Below the pieces are notes generated by a model. It made no database searches and was not told where the DNA came from. It was given only the letters and a program-made list of their open reading frames with translations. Position numbers and translations under genes: made by a program. Of a stretch of DNA of 64,000 nt, positions 54,669 to 63,817 are shown one piece after another. The number at the start of each line of letters is the position of its first letter. Position 1 is the first letter of the stretch. This DNA is from Oscillospiraceae bacterium (GTDB taxonomy: Bacteria > Bacillota > Clostridia > Oscillospirales > Ruminococcaceae), in the NCBI GenBank assembly GCA_017847835.1, contig JAGASH010000008.1, positions 62,001-126,000 of the forward strand. The letters are read 5' to 3'.

Positions 54669-55640
54669 TTAGAGTTCAATCTTTCCGTAAAGCGTTGCGT
54701 TTCTCTCGGTATCAACCGTTTCCTTCGAGAACTCGCCCGCGTTTGCGTTTTCATCGGGTGAGTAGCTGCTGCGCTTATATTCGCGCTCAAAGCTTGTCGA
54801 GAAGCCCTCCGAGCGACGATAGCCTCTTGCTCCGGAACCGTCTCCGCGGTTTCCTCCGCGTCTGCGGTTGTTGTCGAACTTCGGCTTGTCAGCGTAGATG
54901 ACAACCTTTCTGAACGGCTCCGAGCCTGTCGAACGGCTCGAAACTCCCTCAATCTCGGCAACGCAGCTGTGAATAATTCTGCGCTCGTACGGGTTCATCG
55001 GTTCAAGAGCAATCTTTCTGCCCTGCTTGATAACCTTTGCCGAGGTCTTTCTTGCAAGCGCGTCAAGAGTTTCACGGCGCTTGTCGCGATAACCGTTGCA
55101 GTCAAGCGAAATTCTGCAAAAGCTCTCTTCTGCGCGGTTGCTTGCGAGAATTGTCAGATATTGCAGGCTGTCGAGCGTTTCACCGCGTTTTCCGATAACA
55201 ACGCCGAGTTTCTCTCCCTTGATGTCGAGCACAACGTTTCCGCCGCGCTTTTCGGGAGTAATCGTGAACTTGTCAAGTCCGAGCGCCTTCAGAACTGCCG
55301 TGAGATATTCGATAGCGGTCTTAACCTTCAGGCTCTTTGTCACGTCAAAATCAGCGGGAAGCTCGCCCTCTTCATCGGTTTTCTCGTCGTCGGAAGCCTC
55401 GGGAGCGCTCTCCTCAACGGTTTCTTCCTCGTCATCGTCCTCGAAAATGCGCTTTTTCGGCTCTTCAACAGCCGGTTCGTAAATCGCGTTTACTCTTGCC
55501 TCACCCTTAAGACCGCCGAAAAGCGTCTTTCTGGGCTGCTCGAGAATGTCGAATTCAATTTCATCGGCACTCACGCCGAATTCCTTTGCGGCAAGCGCTT
55601 TTGCCTCTTCAATGGTCTTAGCACTGAATTCTTTCTCCAT
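54669..55640 (-). CDS. jag: RNA-binding protein Jag/KhpB
   Basis: 323 residues. The Jag_N domain (EFSAKTIEEAKALAAKEFG) is followed by an acidic linker (about 80-105), a KH domain (LGVVIGKRGETLDSLQYL), an R3H domain (LEPMNPYERRIIHS) and a low-complexity Arg/Gly-rich tail. Firmicute Jag pairs with KhpA and is usually encoded next to yidC, as here. Confidence 0.95.
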   Translation of the reverse strand: MEKEFSAKTIEEAKALAAKEFGVSADEIEFDILEQPRKTLFGGLKGEARVNAIYEPAVEEPKKRIFEDDDEEETVEESAPEASDDEKTDEEGELPADFDVTKSLKVKTAIEYLTAVLKALGLDKFTITPEKRGGNVVLDIKGEKLGVVIGKRGETLDSLQYLTILASNRAEESFCRISLDCNGYRDKRRETLDALARKTSAKVIKQGRKIALEPMNPYERRIIHSCVAEIEGVSSRSTGSEPFRKVVIYADKPKFDNNRRRGGNRGDGSGARGYRRSEGFSTSFEREYKRSSYSPDENANAGEFSKETVDTERNATLYGKIEL

Positions 55641-55663
55641 ATTATTCCCCTTTCAGGCAACGA

Positions 55664-57148
55664 TTAGTCATCGTCTTCCTTGTATTCCTCGCCGTATTTC
55701 AGCGCGTCGGCTTTTCTTGCCTCAGCGAGCTTACGGCGGTTGATTTCCTTCTGGGTGAGAACCTCTCCGGTTTCCTCGTCGATAACCTTTTCCTTAACAG
55801 CTTCAACCGAAACAATCTTGTTCTTCAGCTCATATTCCGCGAGAGCCTGTTCCTTGAGCTTCTGCGGGTTGTAGAGCTTGTTGAGGATAAGCGTCTGTGC
55901 AATACCGAACACATAGCTTACTGCCCAGTAGAAGCCTGCGCCTGCGGGAACGGAGAACGCAATCCAAAGCGAGATGAGCGGCATACCGTACATCACTACA
56001 TTCATGCAGCCCATTGATTTCATCGCGTCGGGGTTGTTCTTCTTCATATTGATGTTCGAGATAAACGTCTGCGCGAGCGCCAGCACGAACGACAAAATCG
56101 GAATGAGAATCATCGGGAAGCCCATATGCTCCATAGGAACCTGACCGAGAGGAATTCCGAGGAAGTTGAGGTTGTCGCTCAATTCATTTATCTGTGCGCG
56201 GAGATTGTCGTTTACAACTCTCTCGCTGAACAATTCCTTGTAGTTGCCGTAGCATTCGAGCGCGTAAAGCTCACGCTGAAGCGAAGCAGACGCTACAAAC
56301 TGAACAGAGTCGGTGCCTGCTGCCTTATAGTAGCCGTAGTGGTTTGTGAGTGTGTTGAACAGCGAAATCGTGCCGTCACCGAAGCAGTGCTCAGCGCGGT
56401 AAGCGGTCTTCTCCTCGGGCGTCGCAAGAGCCTCCATTTCCTTCTTTTCCGCGTCGGTCATCTTGTAGATATCGGTGTTGTTGAGCATTGCGTTGTTCAC
56501 ATCTTTCGCGTACTCATCGGAAATGATACGTTTAAGCGCAGTGTTCATAACCTTGATATTGTCAACGCTTATTTCCTTGAAATCTGCGAAGCTGACAGCG
56601 GAATTGCCGTCGGTGAGGCAGTTTGCGTTATAGTAGTCAAGGATTTTCTTTGCGTCGCGGACAATCTCATCGTGTCTTTGCAGAGCCTTTTCATCGAGCT
56701 TCATCACATCTTCGTCGGAAAGGTTGATTTCCTTGATGAAAAGCGAAGTCATATCAACGTTATAGGACTCCTCAACCATTGCGGAAACCTGAGGCTCGCT
56801 TGCGTGGATAATGTGGGTAAGCGGCTTGTAAACAACGTCGATGACGCCGAAAAGTATCAAAAACGACAGCAGCGTCGGCAGACAGCCCGCAGTCGGCTTA
56901 TAGCCCTGCTGCTGGAGCTTTGCAAGCTCGTCCTGCTGTTTTTGAGGGTTGTTTTTGTATTTTGTCTGGATTTCCTTTGCCTTGGGCGCGAAAATCGCGG
57001 TCTGAGCCGACTGCTTCTGCTGCTTGATGTAAAGCGGGATAAGCGCGGCTTTTACAATGAACGTGAAGAGAATGATTGCAACTCCGACGTTCTTGCAGAT
57101 GAAATGATAAATCGCATAGAGCACATAACCGAGCGGCGTGCCTATCAA
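55664..57148 (-). CDS. yidC: Membrane protein insertase YidC with large extracytoplasmic insertion
   Basis: About 494 residues, longer than the 260-290 usual in Firmicutes. Five TM segments match YidC; the hydrophilic-groove arginine would lie in the first TM region. An insertion of about 190 residues lies between TM2 and TM3 (about 110-300). A Lys-rich C-terminus is present. No ATG is found at the expected beginning. The frame extends upstream at least to the CTG at 57178, giving LNTINFLYSLIGTPLG, so a CTG or TTG start is likely. First gene after yidD by strand order. Confidence 0.9.
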   Translation of the reverse strand: MIGTPLGYVLYAIYHFICKNVGVAIILFTFIVKAALIPLYIKQQKQSAQTAIFAPKAKEIQTKYKNNPQKQQDELAKLQQQGYKPTAGCLPTLLSFLILFGVIDVVYKPLTHIIHASEPQVSAMVEESYNVDMTSLFIKEINLSDEDVMKLDEKALQRHDEIVRDAKKILDYYNANCLTDGNSAVSFADFKEISVDNIKVMNTALKRIISDEYAKDVNNAMLNNTDIYKMTDAEKKEMEALATPEEKTAYRAEHCFGDGTISLFNTLTNHYGYYKAAGTDSVQFVASASLQRELYALECYGNYKELFSERVVNDNLRAQINELSDNLNFLGIPLGQVPMEHMGFPMILIPILSFVLALAQTFISNINMKKNNPDAMKSMGCMNVVMYGMPLISLWIAFSVPAGAGFYWAVSYVFGIAQTLILNKLYNPQKLKEQALAEYELKNKIVSVEAVKEKVIDEETGEVLTQKEINRRKLAEARKADALKYGEEYKEDDD

Positions 57149-57204
57149 ACTATATAAGAAGTTTATTGTATTCAGAACCTTTCTGTATTAAAATATCGCA
57201 AATG

Positions 57205-57534
57205 TCAGCTGTTTTGAGTGCTGTCGGCGGTTTCGGGTTTTTCGTTTCCCGCCGCGAGCATTTCGTTCCAGCTGTCCCATTGAGGATTTGAAACCGTGTT
57301 TTTTTCGGGACGAAAGCAAAATCTCTCGGGCACGGGGTCGTAGCCGCAGTTACAGTACGGGTTGCACCGAAGAATTCTCCATAACGTCAAATAACCGCCC
57401 TTGACCGCGCCGAACCTCCGAATGGCGATTAGACCGTACTCGGAACAGGTTGGATAAAAGCGGCAGCAAGGCGGCAGAATTTTCGACAATGTAAGTTTGT
57501 ACAGCTTTATTAGTCCCAGTAAAATATATTTCAT
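57205..57534 (-). CDS. yidD: Membrane protein insertion efficiency factor YidD
   Basis: 109 residues. The [19 protein letters not shown] motif with cysteines and the [13 protein letters not shown] motif are present. YidD assists YidC. Lies between rnpA and yidC in the conserved order. Confidence 0.95.
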   Translation of the reverse strand: MKYILLGLIKLYKLTLSKILPPCCRFYPTCSEYGLIAIRRFGAVKGGYLTLWRILRCNPYCNCGYDPVPERFCFRPEKNTVSNPQWDSWNEMLAAGNEKPETADSTQNS

Positions 57535-57540
57535 TTCACT

Positions 57541-57900
57541 TTAATCTTGCAGAATTTTCGGCAAAACGTTCTTTTTCATCAGGCTCAAAATCTGACCTGT
57601 TTTCAGCGACGGTGTTTTTGTCCGCGCGACGAAGATAAAATCAAATCTTTCCGTTCGCGTTTCCCGAAGCTGTGCGTCTATTACGCGGAACGCCTCTCGT
57701 ATTATTCGTCTTGCCCGATTTCTTTTAACCGCGTTTCCGACCTTTTTCCCCGTGACTATGCCGAGGCGGTTTTTCCCCGCCCGGCGCGGCTTTATATAGC
57801 ATACAAAGCCGTATGTCACTACGGATTCGCCCTTCTTGAACAGATAGCTGAAATCGCGGTTGTTTTTGATTACGACGTACCTCTTTTTTAAATCGGTCAT
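57541..57900 (-). CDS. rnpA: Ribonuclease P protein component
   Basis: 119 residues with the RNR motif in KVGNAVKRNRARRIIREAFR and the usual basic N-terminus. It assists RNase P RNA in processing tRNA 5' ends. Five bp separate its start from the rpmH stop. Confidence 0.97.
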   Translation of the reverse strand: MTDLKKRYVVIKNNRDFSYLFKKGESVVTYGFVCYIKPRRAGKNRLGIVTGKKVGNAVKRNRARRIIREAFRVIDAQLRETRTERFDFIFVARTKTPSLKTGQILSLMKKNVLPKILQD

Positions 57901-57904
57901 CTAA

Positions 57905-58039
57905 TCAGTAGGTCAGCTTTTTTCTGCCCTTTGCGCGGCGGCGTGCGAGCACTTTTCTGCCATTCTTGGTTGCCATTCTCTTCATAAAGCCGTGCTCGTG
58001 CTTTCTCTGAAGCTTCTTGGGCTGGTAAGTTCTTTTCAT
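57905..58039 (-). CDS. rpmH: 50S ribosomal protein L34
   Basis: 44 residues: [18 protein letters not shown] begins it and ...GRKKLTY ends it, full-length L34. First gene of the rpmH-rnpA-yidD-yidC-jag unit behind a near-perfect promoter. Confidence 0.98.
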   Translation of the reverse strand: MKRTYQPKKLQRKHEHGFMKRMATKNGRKVLARRRAKGRKKLTY

Positions 58040-58120
58040 CTTTTTTCCTCCTCATTATTTTTCTTCTGTATATCTCGGTATGGGTATAGTTATCCCCTAC
58101 AAAGCTATCAACATTAAATA

Positions 58121-58149
58121 ATTATACCGTATTTATTCCCGCTTGTCAA
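58121..58149 (-). promoter_or_regulatory. rpmH promoter
   Basis: On the minus strand TTGACA and TATAAT are separated by 17 bp, a consensus vegetative promoter. Confidence 0.9.
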
Positions 58150-58231
58150 GAGGTTTTTTGCATTTTTCATCTCTTTTTTCTCCCTCTTTATACTTTCGGT
58201 AATCTTGTTTTGATTTTTTACAAAATTTCGC

Positions 58232-58260
58232 TTGAAATTTCCTGCAATCCGTGGTATAAT
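58232..58260 (+). promoter_or_regulatory. coaX promoter
   Basis: TTGAAA and TATAAT are 17 bp apart, about 55 bp upstream of the coaX ATG and divergent from the rpmH promoter. Confidence 0.85.
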
Positions 58261-58314
58261 AGCATAGGAATTTGCGGATTTTAACTTACAAATATATAAA
58301 TAAAGGTGAAAACT

Positions 58315-59088
58315 ATGATTTTAACAATCGACGTCGGCAACACAAACACCACAATCGGCTGTTTTGACGATAACGACACTCTTGTTTTTGTTTCGCGGCT
58401 TTCCACGGACAACTATCGTATGGAGGATCAGTATGCCATTTCGCTTGCTGATATTCTCCGTCTTTATGAAATCTCCCCGAAATCCATCACAGGAGCGGTT
58501 TTGTCCTCGGTTGTCCCGCCAGTCACAGTCCAGATTAAGCCCGCAATCGAGAAAATCTGCGGCTGCCGTGTGATGACCGTAGGTCCCGGCTTGAAAACAG
58601 GACTGAACATCAAAATCGACGAGCCTGCTTCTCTTGGTGCGGATATGGTTGCCGTTGCTGTCGGAGCAAAGGAAAACCACCCGCTTCCCGTTATCATAAT
58701 CGACCTCGGCACGGCGACAAAAATATTTGCTGTCGATAAAACGGGCGCGTTTATCGGGGGAATAATCGCTCCCGGTATCAAGATTTCCGCGGAAGCGCTC
58801 TCCTCGAAAACCGCGGCTTTGCCTTTAATCGGGGTTTCGGGCGAGCCCGTAAAAAGCGTTATCGGCACGAATACAATTGATTGTATGCGCTCGGGACTGC
58901 TTTACGGAAACGCATTTATGCTTGACGGAATGGTTGAGCGTTTTGAGGAGGAAATGGGCGAAAAGTGTACGATTGTCGCGACAGGCGGTTTTTCCTCGGT
59001 GATTAACCCGCTTTGCAAAACCGAATTTATCCTTGACGAAAACCTTATTTTAAACGGACTTCTTGCAATCTACAAGAAAAACCGCTGA
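58315..59088 (+). CDS. coaX: Type III pantothenate kinase
   Basis: 257 residues from the ATG at 58315 (AAAGGTG upstream). DVGNTNTTIG near residue 6, GADMVAVAVGA at about 105 and IDLGTATK at about 125 are the phosphate- and pantothenate-binding motifs of CoaX. It phosphorylates pantothenate, the first step of CoA synthesis. An ECF S component follows. Confidence 0.96.
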   Translation: MILTIDVGNTNTTIGCFDDNDTLVFVSRLSTDNYRMEDQYAISLADILRLYEISPKSITGAVLSSVVPPVTVQIKPAIEKICGCRVMTVGPGLKTGLNIKIDEPASLGADMVAVAVGAKENHPLPVIIIDLGTATKIFAVDKTGAFIGGIIAPGIKISAEALSSKTAALPLIGVSGEPVKSVIGTNTIDCMRSGLLYGNAFMLDGMVERFEEEMGEKCTIVATGGFSSVINPLCKTEFILDENLILNGLLAIYKKNR

Positions 59089-59175
59089 TTATGGGGTCTG
59101 CGGGATTTTCCCGTAAATATATATACCCGCGGTGCATTGAAGAAGATTCAAGCGCCAGCAAAGGAGCAGTTTTCT

Positions 59176-59787
59176 ATGGAAAACACAAAAAACACGCCCT
59201 CAAAGGGCAAAAAATTCAGCACCTCGACCATTGTCGGAATAGGTCTGCTTACAGCGATTGTTGTTGTTTTGCAGTTTGTTTCGATGGCGCTGAGGTTCGG
59301 CACATTCAGCATTACGCTGACGCTCGTTCCCATAGTTGTGGGAGCGGCACTTTACGGCAAGGCAACGGGCGCTTGGCTCGGATTTGTATTCGGAGTTGCG
59401 GTTCTGCTCACGGGCGACGCAGCGGCATTTCTCGCGATAAACATACCGGGAACTATCGCAACCGTGCTTGTTAAAGGCGCAATGGCAGGCTTGTGCGCAG
59501 GACTTGTTTATCACCTTGTCGCGAAGAAAAATCAGGTTGTCGCGGTTTTGCTTTCGTCGATAACCGCGCCGATTGTCAACACGGGAATTTTCCTTCTCGG
59601 CTGCCGGCTGTTCTTTTACGACACCGTACAGGCTTGGGGCGAAGGACTTGGCTTCGAGAATACATTCGTGTATATGATTGTCGGGCTTGTCGGAATTAAC
59701 TTCATCATCGAGCTTGGCGTAAACCTTGTGCTGAACCCCTCAATTCTTCAGATTATCAAAATCGGCAAAAAGAAGCTGAAAAAATAA
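59176..59787 (+). CDS. ECF transporter S component, probably for pantothenate or a related vitamin
   Basis: 203 residues from the ATG at 59176 (AAAGGAG upstream). Six hydrophobic helices and the LTLVPIVVGAALYG pattern place it in the PF12822 ECF S-component family. Its place right after coaX suggests pantothenate. This is contextual; substrate residues cannot be read off. Confidence 0.82.
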   Translation: MENTKNTPSKGKKFSTSTIVGIGLLTAIVVVLQFVSMALRFGTFSITLTLVPIVVGAALYGKATGAWLGFVFGVAVLLTGDAAAFLAINIPGTIATVLVKGAMAGLCAGLVYHLVAKKNQVVAVLLSSITAPIVNTGIFLLGCRLFFYDTVQAWGEGLGFENTFVYMIVGLVGINFIIELGVNLVLNPSILQIIKIGKKKLKK

Positions 59788-59838
59788 TAGGGGAATGAGG
59801 TTCTCCCCGAGCATTTGCTCAAACCGCTTTAAAGCAAA

Positions 59839-59882
59839 AAGCTGATGACTTCTGCGATTACGCGGGAGTTGTCGGCTTTTTT
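59839..59882 (+). terminator. Terminator between ECF gene and antiporter
   Basis: A stem of about 17 bp with several G:U pairs (AGCTGATGAC against GTTGTCGGCT, continuing inward to GCG/CGC) followed by TTTTTT. Confidence 0.75.
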
Positions 59883-59897
59883 ATTTGGAGGTAAATT

Positions 59898-61094
59898 ATG
59901 CTGTTAAGTATCGCGCTTATTTTGCTTGTGGGAATGTCAACAAGCTGGATTTGTCGGAAAATCAAACTTCCGGGGCTGCTCGGAATGCTGATAACGGGAA
60001 TTGTTCTCGGGCCTTTTGTGCTGAATTTGCTGGACGAGAGCATTCTCGGGATATCCGCACAGCTTCGGAAAATCGCGCTTATCATAATCCTGACAAGAGC
60101 GGGGCTCGGGCTTGACCTGTCCGGATTGAAAAAAATCGGCAGACCTGCTTTTCTGATGTGCTTTCTTCCCGCGAGCTTTGAGCTGCTCGGTGTGGTGATT
60201 TTCGCGCCGATGTTTATGGGGGTTTCGTACCTTGAAGCGGCAGTGCTCGGAGCGGTTCTGGCAGCGGTTTCACCCGCGGTTGTCGTGCCGAGAATGGTGA
60301 AGCTTATGGACGAGGGCTACGGCACAGAAAAGGGCATCCCGCAGCTTATTCTCGCGGGAGCTTCGGTTGACGACGTGTATGTAATCGTGCTTTTCACAAC
60401 GTTTACGGGACTTATACAGGGAAAAGACGCGTCTGTGCTCACGTTTGTCAATATCCCGATTTCAATTGTGCTCGGCGCGGGAGCGGGACTTTTGCTCGGA
60501 TTTGGACTTGCGTTTTTCTTTAAAAAGGTACATATCCGCGATACTGTGAAGGTGCTGATAATTCTGAGTATTTCGCTTTTGCTTGCGGTTTTCGAGGACA
60601 GCCTCACGACAGCGATTACGTTTTCCTCGCTTATCGCGATTATGTTTATCGGTATCGGACTGCGCAAAAACCGCGAGGAAGCAGCAAAGCGCATTTCCGT
60701 GAAATTCGGGAAAATGTGGGTTGCCGCAGAGGTGTTTTTGTTTGTGCTGGTCGGCGCGACGGTGAATATCGGTTATCTCGGGAATGTCGGCGCGGGCGCG
60801 GTGTTTGTGATACTTTGCGCGCTGGTTTTCAGAATGGCGGGAGTTTTCGTGTGCCTTTTGCGGACGAAATTCTCGATTAAAGAGCGGATTTTCACGATGC
60901 TTGCGTACACTCCGAAAGCGACGGTACAAGCGGCAATCGGGGGTATACCGCTGGCGCTGGGACTTGCTTGCGGGGACGCGGTGCTGACGGTGGCTGTTCT
61001 GGCGATTGTGATAACGGCGCCGCTTGGAGCTTTCGCTATTGATTTGAGCTATAAAAAGCTGCTGCAAAAAACTGAAAAAGCCGAAGAAAACTGA
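59898..61094 (+). CDS. Cation:proton antiporter (CPA family)
   Basis: 398 residues with 11-13 predicted membrane helices, starting at the ATG after TTGGAGG. The motif AGASVDDVYVIVLF (about 154-167), with two acidic residues in a membrane helix, is the ion-binding site of NhaP/KefB-type CPA antiporters. No regulatory TrkA domain is present. Probably Na+/H+ or K+/H+ exchange. Confidence 0.9.
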   Translation: MLLSIALILLVGMSTSWICRKIKLPGLLGMLITGIVLGPFVLNLLDESILGISAQLRKIALIIILTRAGLGLDLSGLKKIGRPAFLMCFLPASFELLGVVIFAPMFMGVSYLEAAVLGAVLAAVSPAVVVPRMVKLMDEGYGTEKGIPQLILAGASVDDVYVIVLFTTFTGLIQGKDASVLTFVNIPISIVLGAGAGLLLGFGLAFFFKKVHIRDTVKVLIILSISLLLAVFEDSLTTAITFSSLIAIMFIGIGLRKNREEAAKRISVKFGKMWVAAEVFLFVLVGATVNIGYLGNVGAGAVFVILCALVFRMAGVFVCLLRTKFSIKERIFTMLAYTPKATVQAAIGGIPLALGLACGDAVLTVAVLAIVITAPLGAFAIDLSYKKLLQKTEKAEEN

Positions 61095-61096
61095 CA

Positions 61097-61382
61097 TTTT
61101 TGCCGCGAAGCGAAAAAAAGTTTTAGGTCAAGCCTTTTACAAAAGGCTTGTGGGGCGTGGGGCAAAGCCCCACACTGAAGCGCGAAGCGCGACCACTCGC
61201 GGCGAAGCCGCAAAAATCCTCAAAACATACCCTTCCCGCCAAGAACCCTCACCCTTCCCAAAGCATTTTTGGAGCGAAGCAAACAAAAATGCGAGGGAAC
61301 GAGCAAAGCCAATTCCCTCGTAGTGAAGCAAACAAAATGCGAGGGAACGAGCAGCAAAGCTCCCCCTCGCGAAAAAAGGCAT
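61097..61382. repeat. Intergenic hairpins and a direct repeat
   Basis: No gene supported. Hairpins AAGCCTTTTACAAAAGGCTT and GTGGGGCAAAGCCCCAC are followed by two copies of an element starting GAAGCAAACAAAA(AT)GCGAGGGAACGAGC, at about 61,275 and 61,326 (51-bp spacing). Only two units are seen, so it is not a CRISPR array. Confidence 0.6.
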
Positions 61383-61664
61383 AAAAAAGGCGGTTGTATC
61401 GCGATTGTGAAGAAACCTCTCGTGATACAGCCGCATTTTGCCGTGGACAACGCTCTTAAATCAGCAGGTTTACCCAATCAAAGCCGTGAACCTGAACGTC
61501 TTCTCCGCTCGGTTTACAGCTCCGTACTGCGCTAGGAACCAATTTACCGCGTCTGATGTTCCCCGAAAACTATTGCTTCCGGAAAACGCTTTGGAAAAGC
61601 GTTTGCGCCAAAATCTTCTCAACATTCCCGATAATGTGAAAAGCTTTTTTGCTCACACCTATCC
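61383..61664 (-). ncRNA. Candidate noncoding RNA, about 280 nt
   Basis: A minus-strand unit begins about 7 bp after a TTGACT-17-TAGAAT promoter. It ends in a strong terminator in which GCGGCTGTATC (61,434-61,424) pairs with GATACAACCGC (61,400-61,390) before six T residues. The body has several hairpins, for example AACGCTTT/AAAGCGTT, CAGGTT/AACCTG and GTGTGA/TCACAT. No reading frame with a convincing ribosome binding site was found. It could be 6S RNA, which this length would suit, or an undescribed RNA; I cannot assign it. Confidence 0.6.
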
Positions 61665-61670
61665 AACTAT

Positions 61671-61699
61671 ATTCTATATCATTTCGGTTCAAAAGTCAA
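61671..61699 (-). promoter_or_regulatory. Promoter of the candidate ncRNA
   Basis: On the minus strand TTGACT and TAGAAT are 17 bp apart. Confidence 0.75.
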
Positions 61700-61748
61700 G
61701 GGCTTTCGGAAAATTTTGGCTATTTTTATCAAAAAATCGGGCTTTTAC

Positions 61749-61777
61749 TTGACATTTTGACTTAAAAGTTGTAGAAT
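61749..61777 (+). promoter_or_regulatory. thrS promoter
   Basis: TTGACA and TAGAAT are 17 bp apart. The leader is only about 82 nt, too short for a T-box. Confidence 0.8.
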
Positions 61778-61865
61778 AATAATGTATATCTGCTTTGGCA
61801 ATAATAGCCTTGGCACAAATTTTATCGGACAGGCGTTTGTATAGCTTGTCGGAAAGGATATTTTT

Positions 61866-63806
61866 ATGATTAAAGTACAACTCAAAGACGGGGAAATCAA
61901 GGAGTTCGAGGCGGGAATTTCCGCTTTCGACGCGGCAAGAGAGCTCGGTATTGCAAAGACCGCCTGCGCTGCCGAAATCGACGGCACGGTTTGCGATATG
62001 AGAACAAAGCTCGAAAAGGACTGCACCCTCAATATTCTCACATTTGCCGATGAAGCCGGACAGCGCGCGTTCAATCACACCGCTTCCCATATTCTCGCAC
62101 AGGCTGTAAAACGTCTGTTCCCGAATGTAAAGCTCGCTATCGGTCCCGCTATCGACAACGGCTTCTACTACGATTTCGACACCGACACTCCCTTCACAAC
62201 CGATACTCTCGCTCAGATTGAGGCTGAGATGAAGAAAATTGTCAAGGAGAGCATTAAAATAGAGCAGTTTTCGCTTGCTCCCGACGAGGCTGTCAAGTTC
62301 CTCGAAGAACAGGGCGAGCCCTATAAGGTTGAGCTGTGCAAAGAGCACGCCGACAAGGGCGAGAATATCTCGTTCTACAAGCAGGGTGATTTCACCGATT
62401 TGTGCGCAGGTCCTCACCTGATGTCAACTTCTCCCGTAAAAGCGTACAAGCTCACTTCCGTTACCGGCGCTTATTGGCGCGGCAGCGAGAAGAACAAAAT
62501 GCTCACCCGTATCTACGGCACGGCTTTCCCGTCAAAGGACGAGCTTGCCGCTCACCTCACCGCTCTCGAAGAGGCAAAGAAGCGCGACCACAACAAGCTC
62601 GGCCGTGAACTCGAATATTTCACAACCGTTGATTATATCGGACAGGGCTTGCCGATTTTGCTCCCGAAGGGCGCGAAGGTTATTCAGCTGCTCCAGCGCT
62701 GGGTTGAGGACGAGGAAGCAAAGCGCGGCTGCCAGCTTACGAAGACTCCCTATATGGCAAAGCGCGAGCTGTACAAAATCTCGGGACACTGGGACCACTA
62801 CCTTGACGGAATGTTCGTAATGGGCGACCCCGACGACGAAACCAAGGAGTGCTTCGCGCTGCGCCCTATGACCTGCCCGTTCCAGTATCAGGTTTTCCTC
62901 AACAGACAGCGTTCTTACCGCGACCTGCCGATGAGATTGACCGAAACCTCCACGCTTTTCAGAAACGAGGACAGCGGTGAAATGCACGGACTTATCCGCG
63001 TTCGTCAGTTCACCATTTCCGAGGGACACTATATTCTCCGTCCCGAACAGCTTGAGGAGGAGTTCAAGGGCTGTCTGGAGCTTGCGAAGTATATGCTCGA
63101 TACCGTGGGAATGCTGGAGGACTGCACGTTCCGCTTCTCACAGTGGGACCCCGCAAACCCGAAGAACAAGTATGAGGGTACAGCCGAGCAGTGGGAAACA
63201 GCTCAGGCTACGATGAAAACAATTCTTGACGACCTCGGCGTTGAATATACAATCGGTATCGACGAGGCTGCGTTCTACGGACCGAAGCTCGATATTCAGT
63301 ACAAGAACGTTTTCGGCAAGGAAGACACGATTGTCACCATTCAGATTGATATGCTTCTTGCGGAGAAATTCGGTATGGAGTATGTCGATGTTGACGGCAC
63401 AAAGAAGCACCCCTACATCATTCACCGCACGTCGCTGGGCTGCTATGAAAGAACGCTTGCTTATCTTATCGAGAAGTACGCGGGTGCGCTGCCGCTCTGG
63501 ATGAGCCCCGAGCAGGTTCGTATCCTCCCGATTACCGACCGTGCAAAGGAATACGGCGAAAATATAGCAAAGCGTCTTGAAGACCTTGGTATCCGCACAT
63601 TTGTTGATAACAGAAACGAAAAAATCGGCTATAAAATCCGTCAGGCACAGCTCGAAAAAATTCCTTACTTCTTCATCGTCGGCGATAAGGAAGTCGAGGA
63701 CAATACGGTTGCGCTGCGTTCACGCAAGGACGGCGACCTCGGAGCTTCGCCTGTTGACGAGGTTATCGAGAGAATTGTAAGGGAAAATGCCGATAAGGTA
63801 AGATAA
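61866..63806 (+). CDS. thrS: Threonine--tRNA ligase
   Basis: 646 residues. The TGS domain is at 1-60 and the editing domain contains HTASHILAQAV (about 71). The class II core has RPMTCPFQYQ with the zinc Cys, motif 2 (LFRNEDSGEMHGLIRVRQFT) and a C-terminal anticodon-binding domain ending KDGDLGASPVDEVI. It charges tRNA-Thr. Start at the ATG after GGAAAGG. Confidence 0.98.
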   Translation: MIKVQLKDGEIKEFEAGISAFDAARELGIAKTACAAEIDGTVCDMRTKLEKDCTLNILTFADEAGQRAFNHTASHILAQAVKRLFPNVKLAIGPAIDNGFYYDFDTDTPFTTDTLAQIEAEMKKIVKESIKIEQFSLAPDEAVKFLEEQGEPYKVELCKEHADKGENISFYKQGDFTDLCAGPHLMSTSPVKAYKLTSVTGAYWRGSEKNKMLTRIYGTAFPSKDELAAHLTALEEAKKRDHNKLGRELEYFTTVDYIGQGLPILLPKGAKVIQLLQRWVEDEEAKRGCQLTKTPYMAKRELYKISGHWDHYLDGMFVMGDPDDETKECFALRPMTCPFQYQVFLNRQRSYRDLPMRLTETSTLFRNEDSGEMHGLIRVRQFTISEGHYILRPEQLEEEFKGCLELAKYMLDTVGMLEDCTFRFSQWDPANPKNKYEGTAEQWETAQATMKTILDDLGVEYTIGIDEAAFYGPKLDIQYKNVFGKEDTIVTIQIDMLLAEKFGMEYVDVDGTKKHPYIIHRTSLGCYERTLAYLIEKYAGALPLWMSPEQVRILPITDRAKEYGENIAKRLEDLGIRTFVDNRNEKIGYKIRQAQLEKIPYFFIVGDKEVEDNTVALRSRKDGDLGASPVDEVIERIVRENADKVR

Positions 63807-63817
63807 CGAGGGGTATT

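Noticed and set aside
58040..58314. rpmH-coaX gap as the replication origin (usual place next to rpmH)
   Set aside because: Only one weak box-like site (TATCAACA) is present; the gap is explained by two divergent promoters.
61275..61372. CRISPR-like repeat
   Set aside because: Only two direct repeats, of unequal length, with no further units or cas genes.
61220..61477. 85- to 88-codon ORFs on either strand near 61.2-61.5 kb
   Set aside because: They are translations of hairpins and direct repeats and of the ncRNA unit, with no good start signals.
61383..61664. Naming the candidate ncRNA as 6S, tmRNA, SRP or RNase P RNA
   Set aside because: Conserved motifs of tmRNA, SRP RNA and RNase P RNA were not found, and 6S identity cannot be shown by eye.
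61778..61865. T-box riboswitch upstream of thrS
   Set aside because: The leader is only about 82 nt and lacks the T-box sequence and terminator/antiterminator pair.
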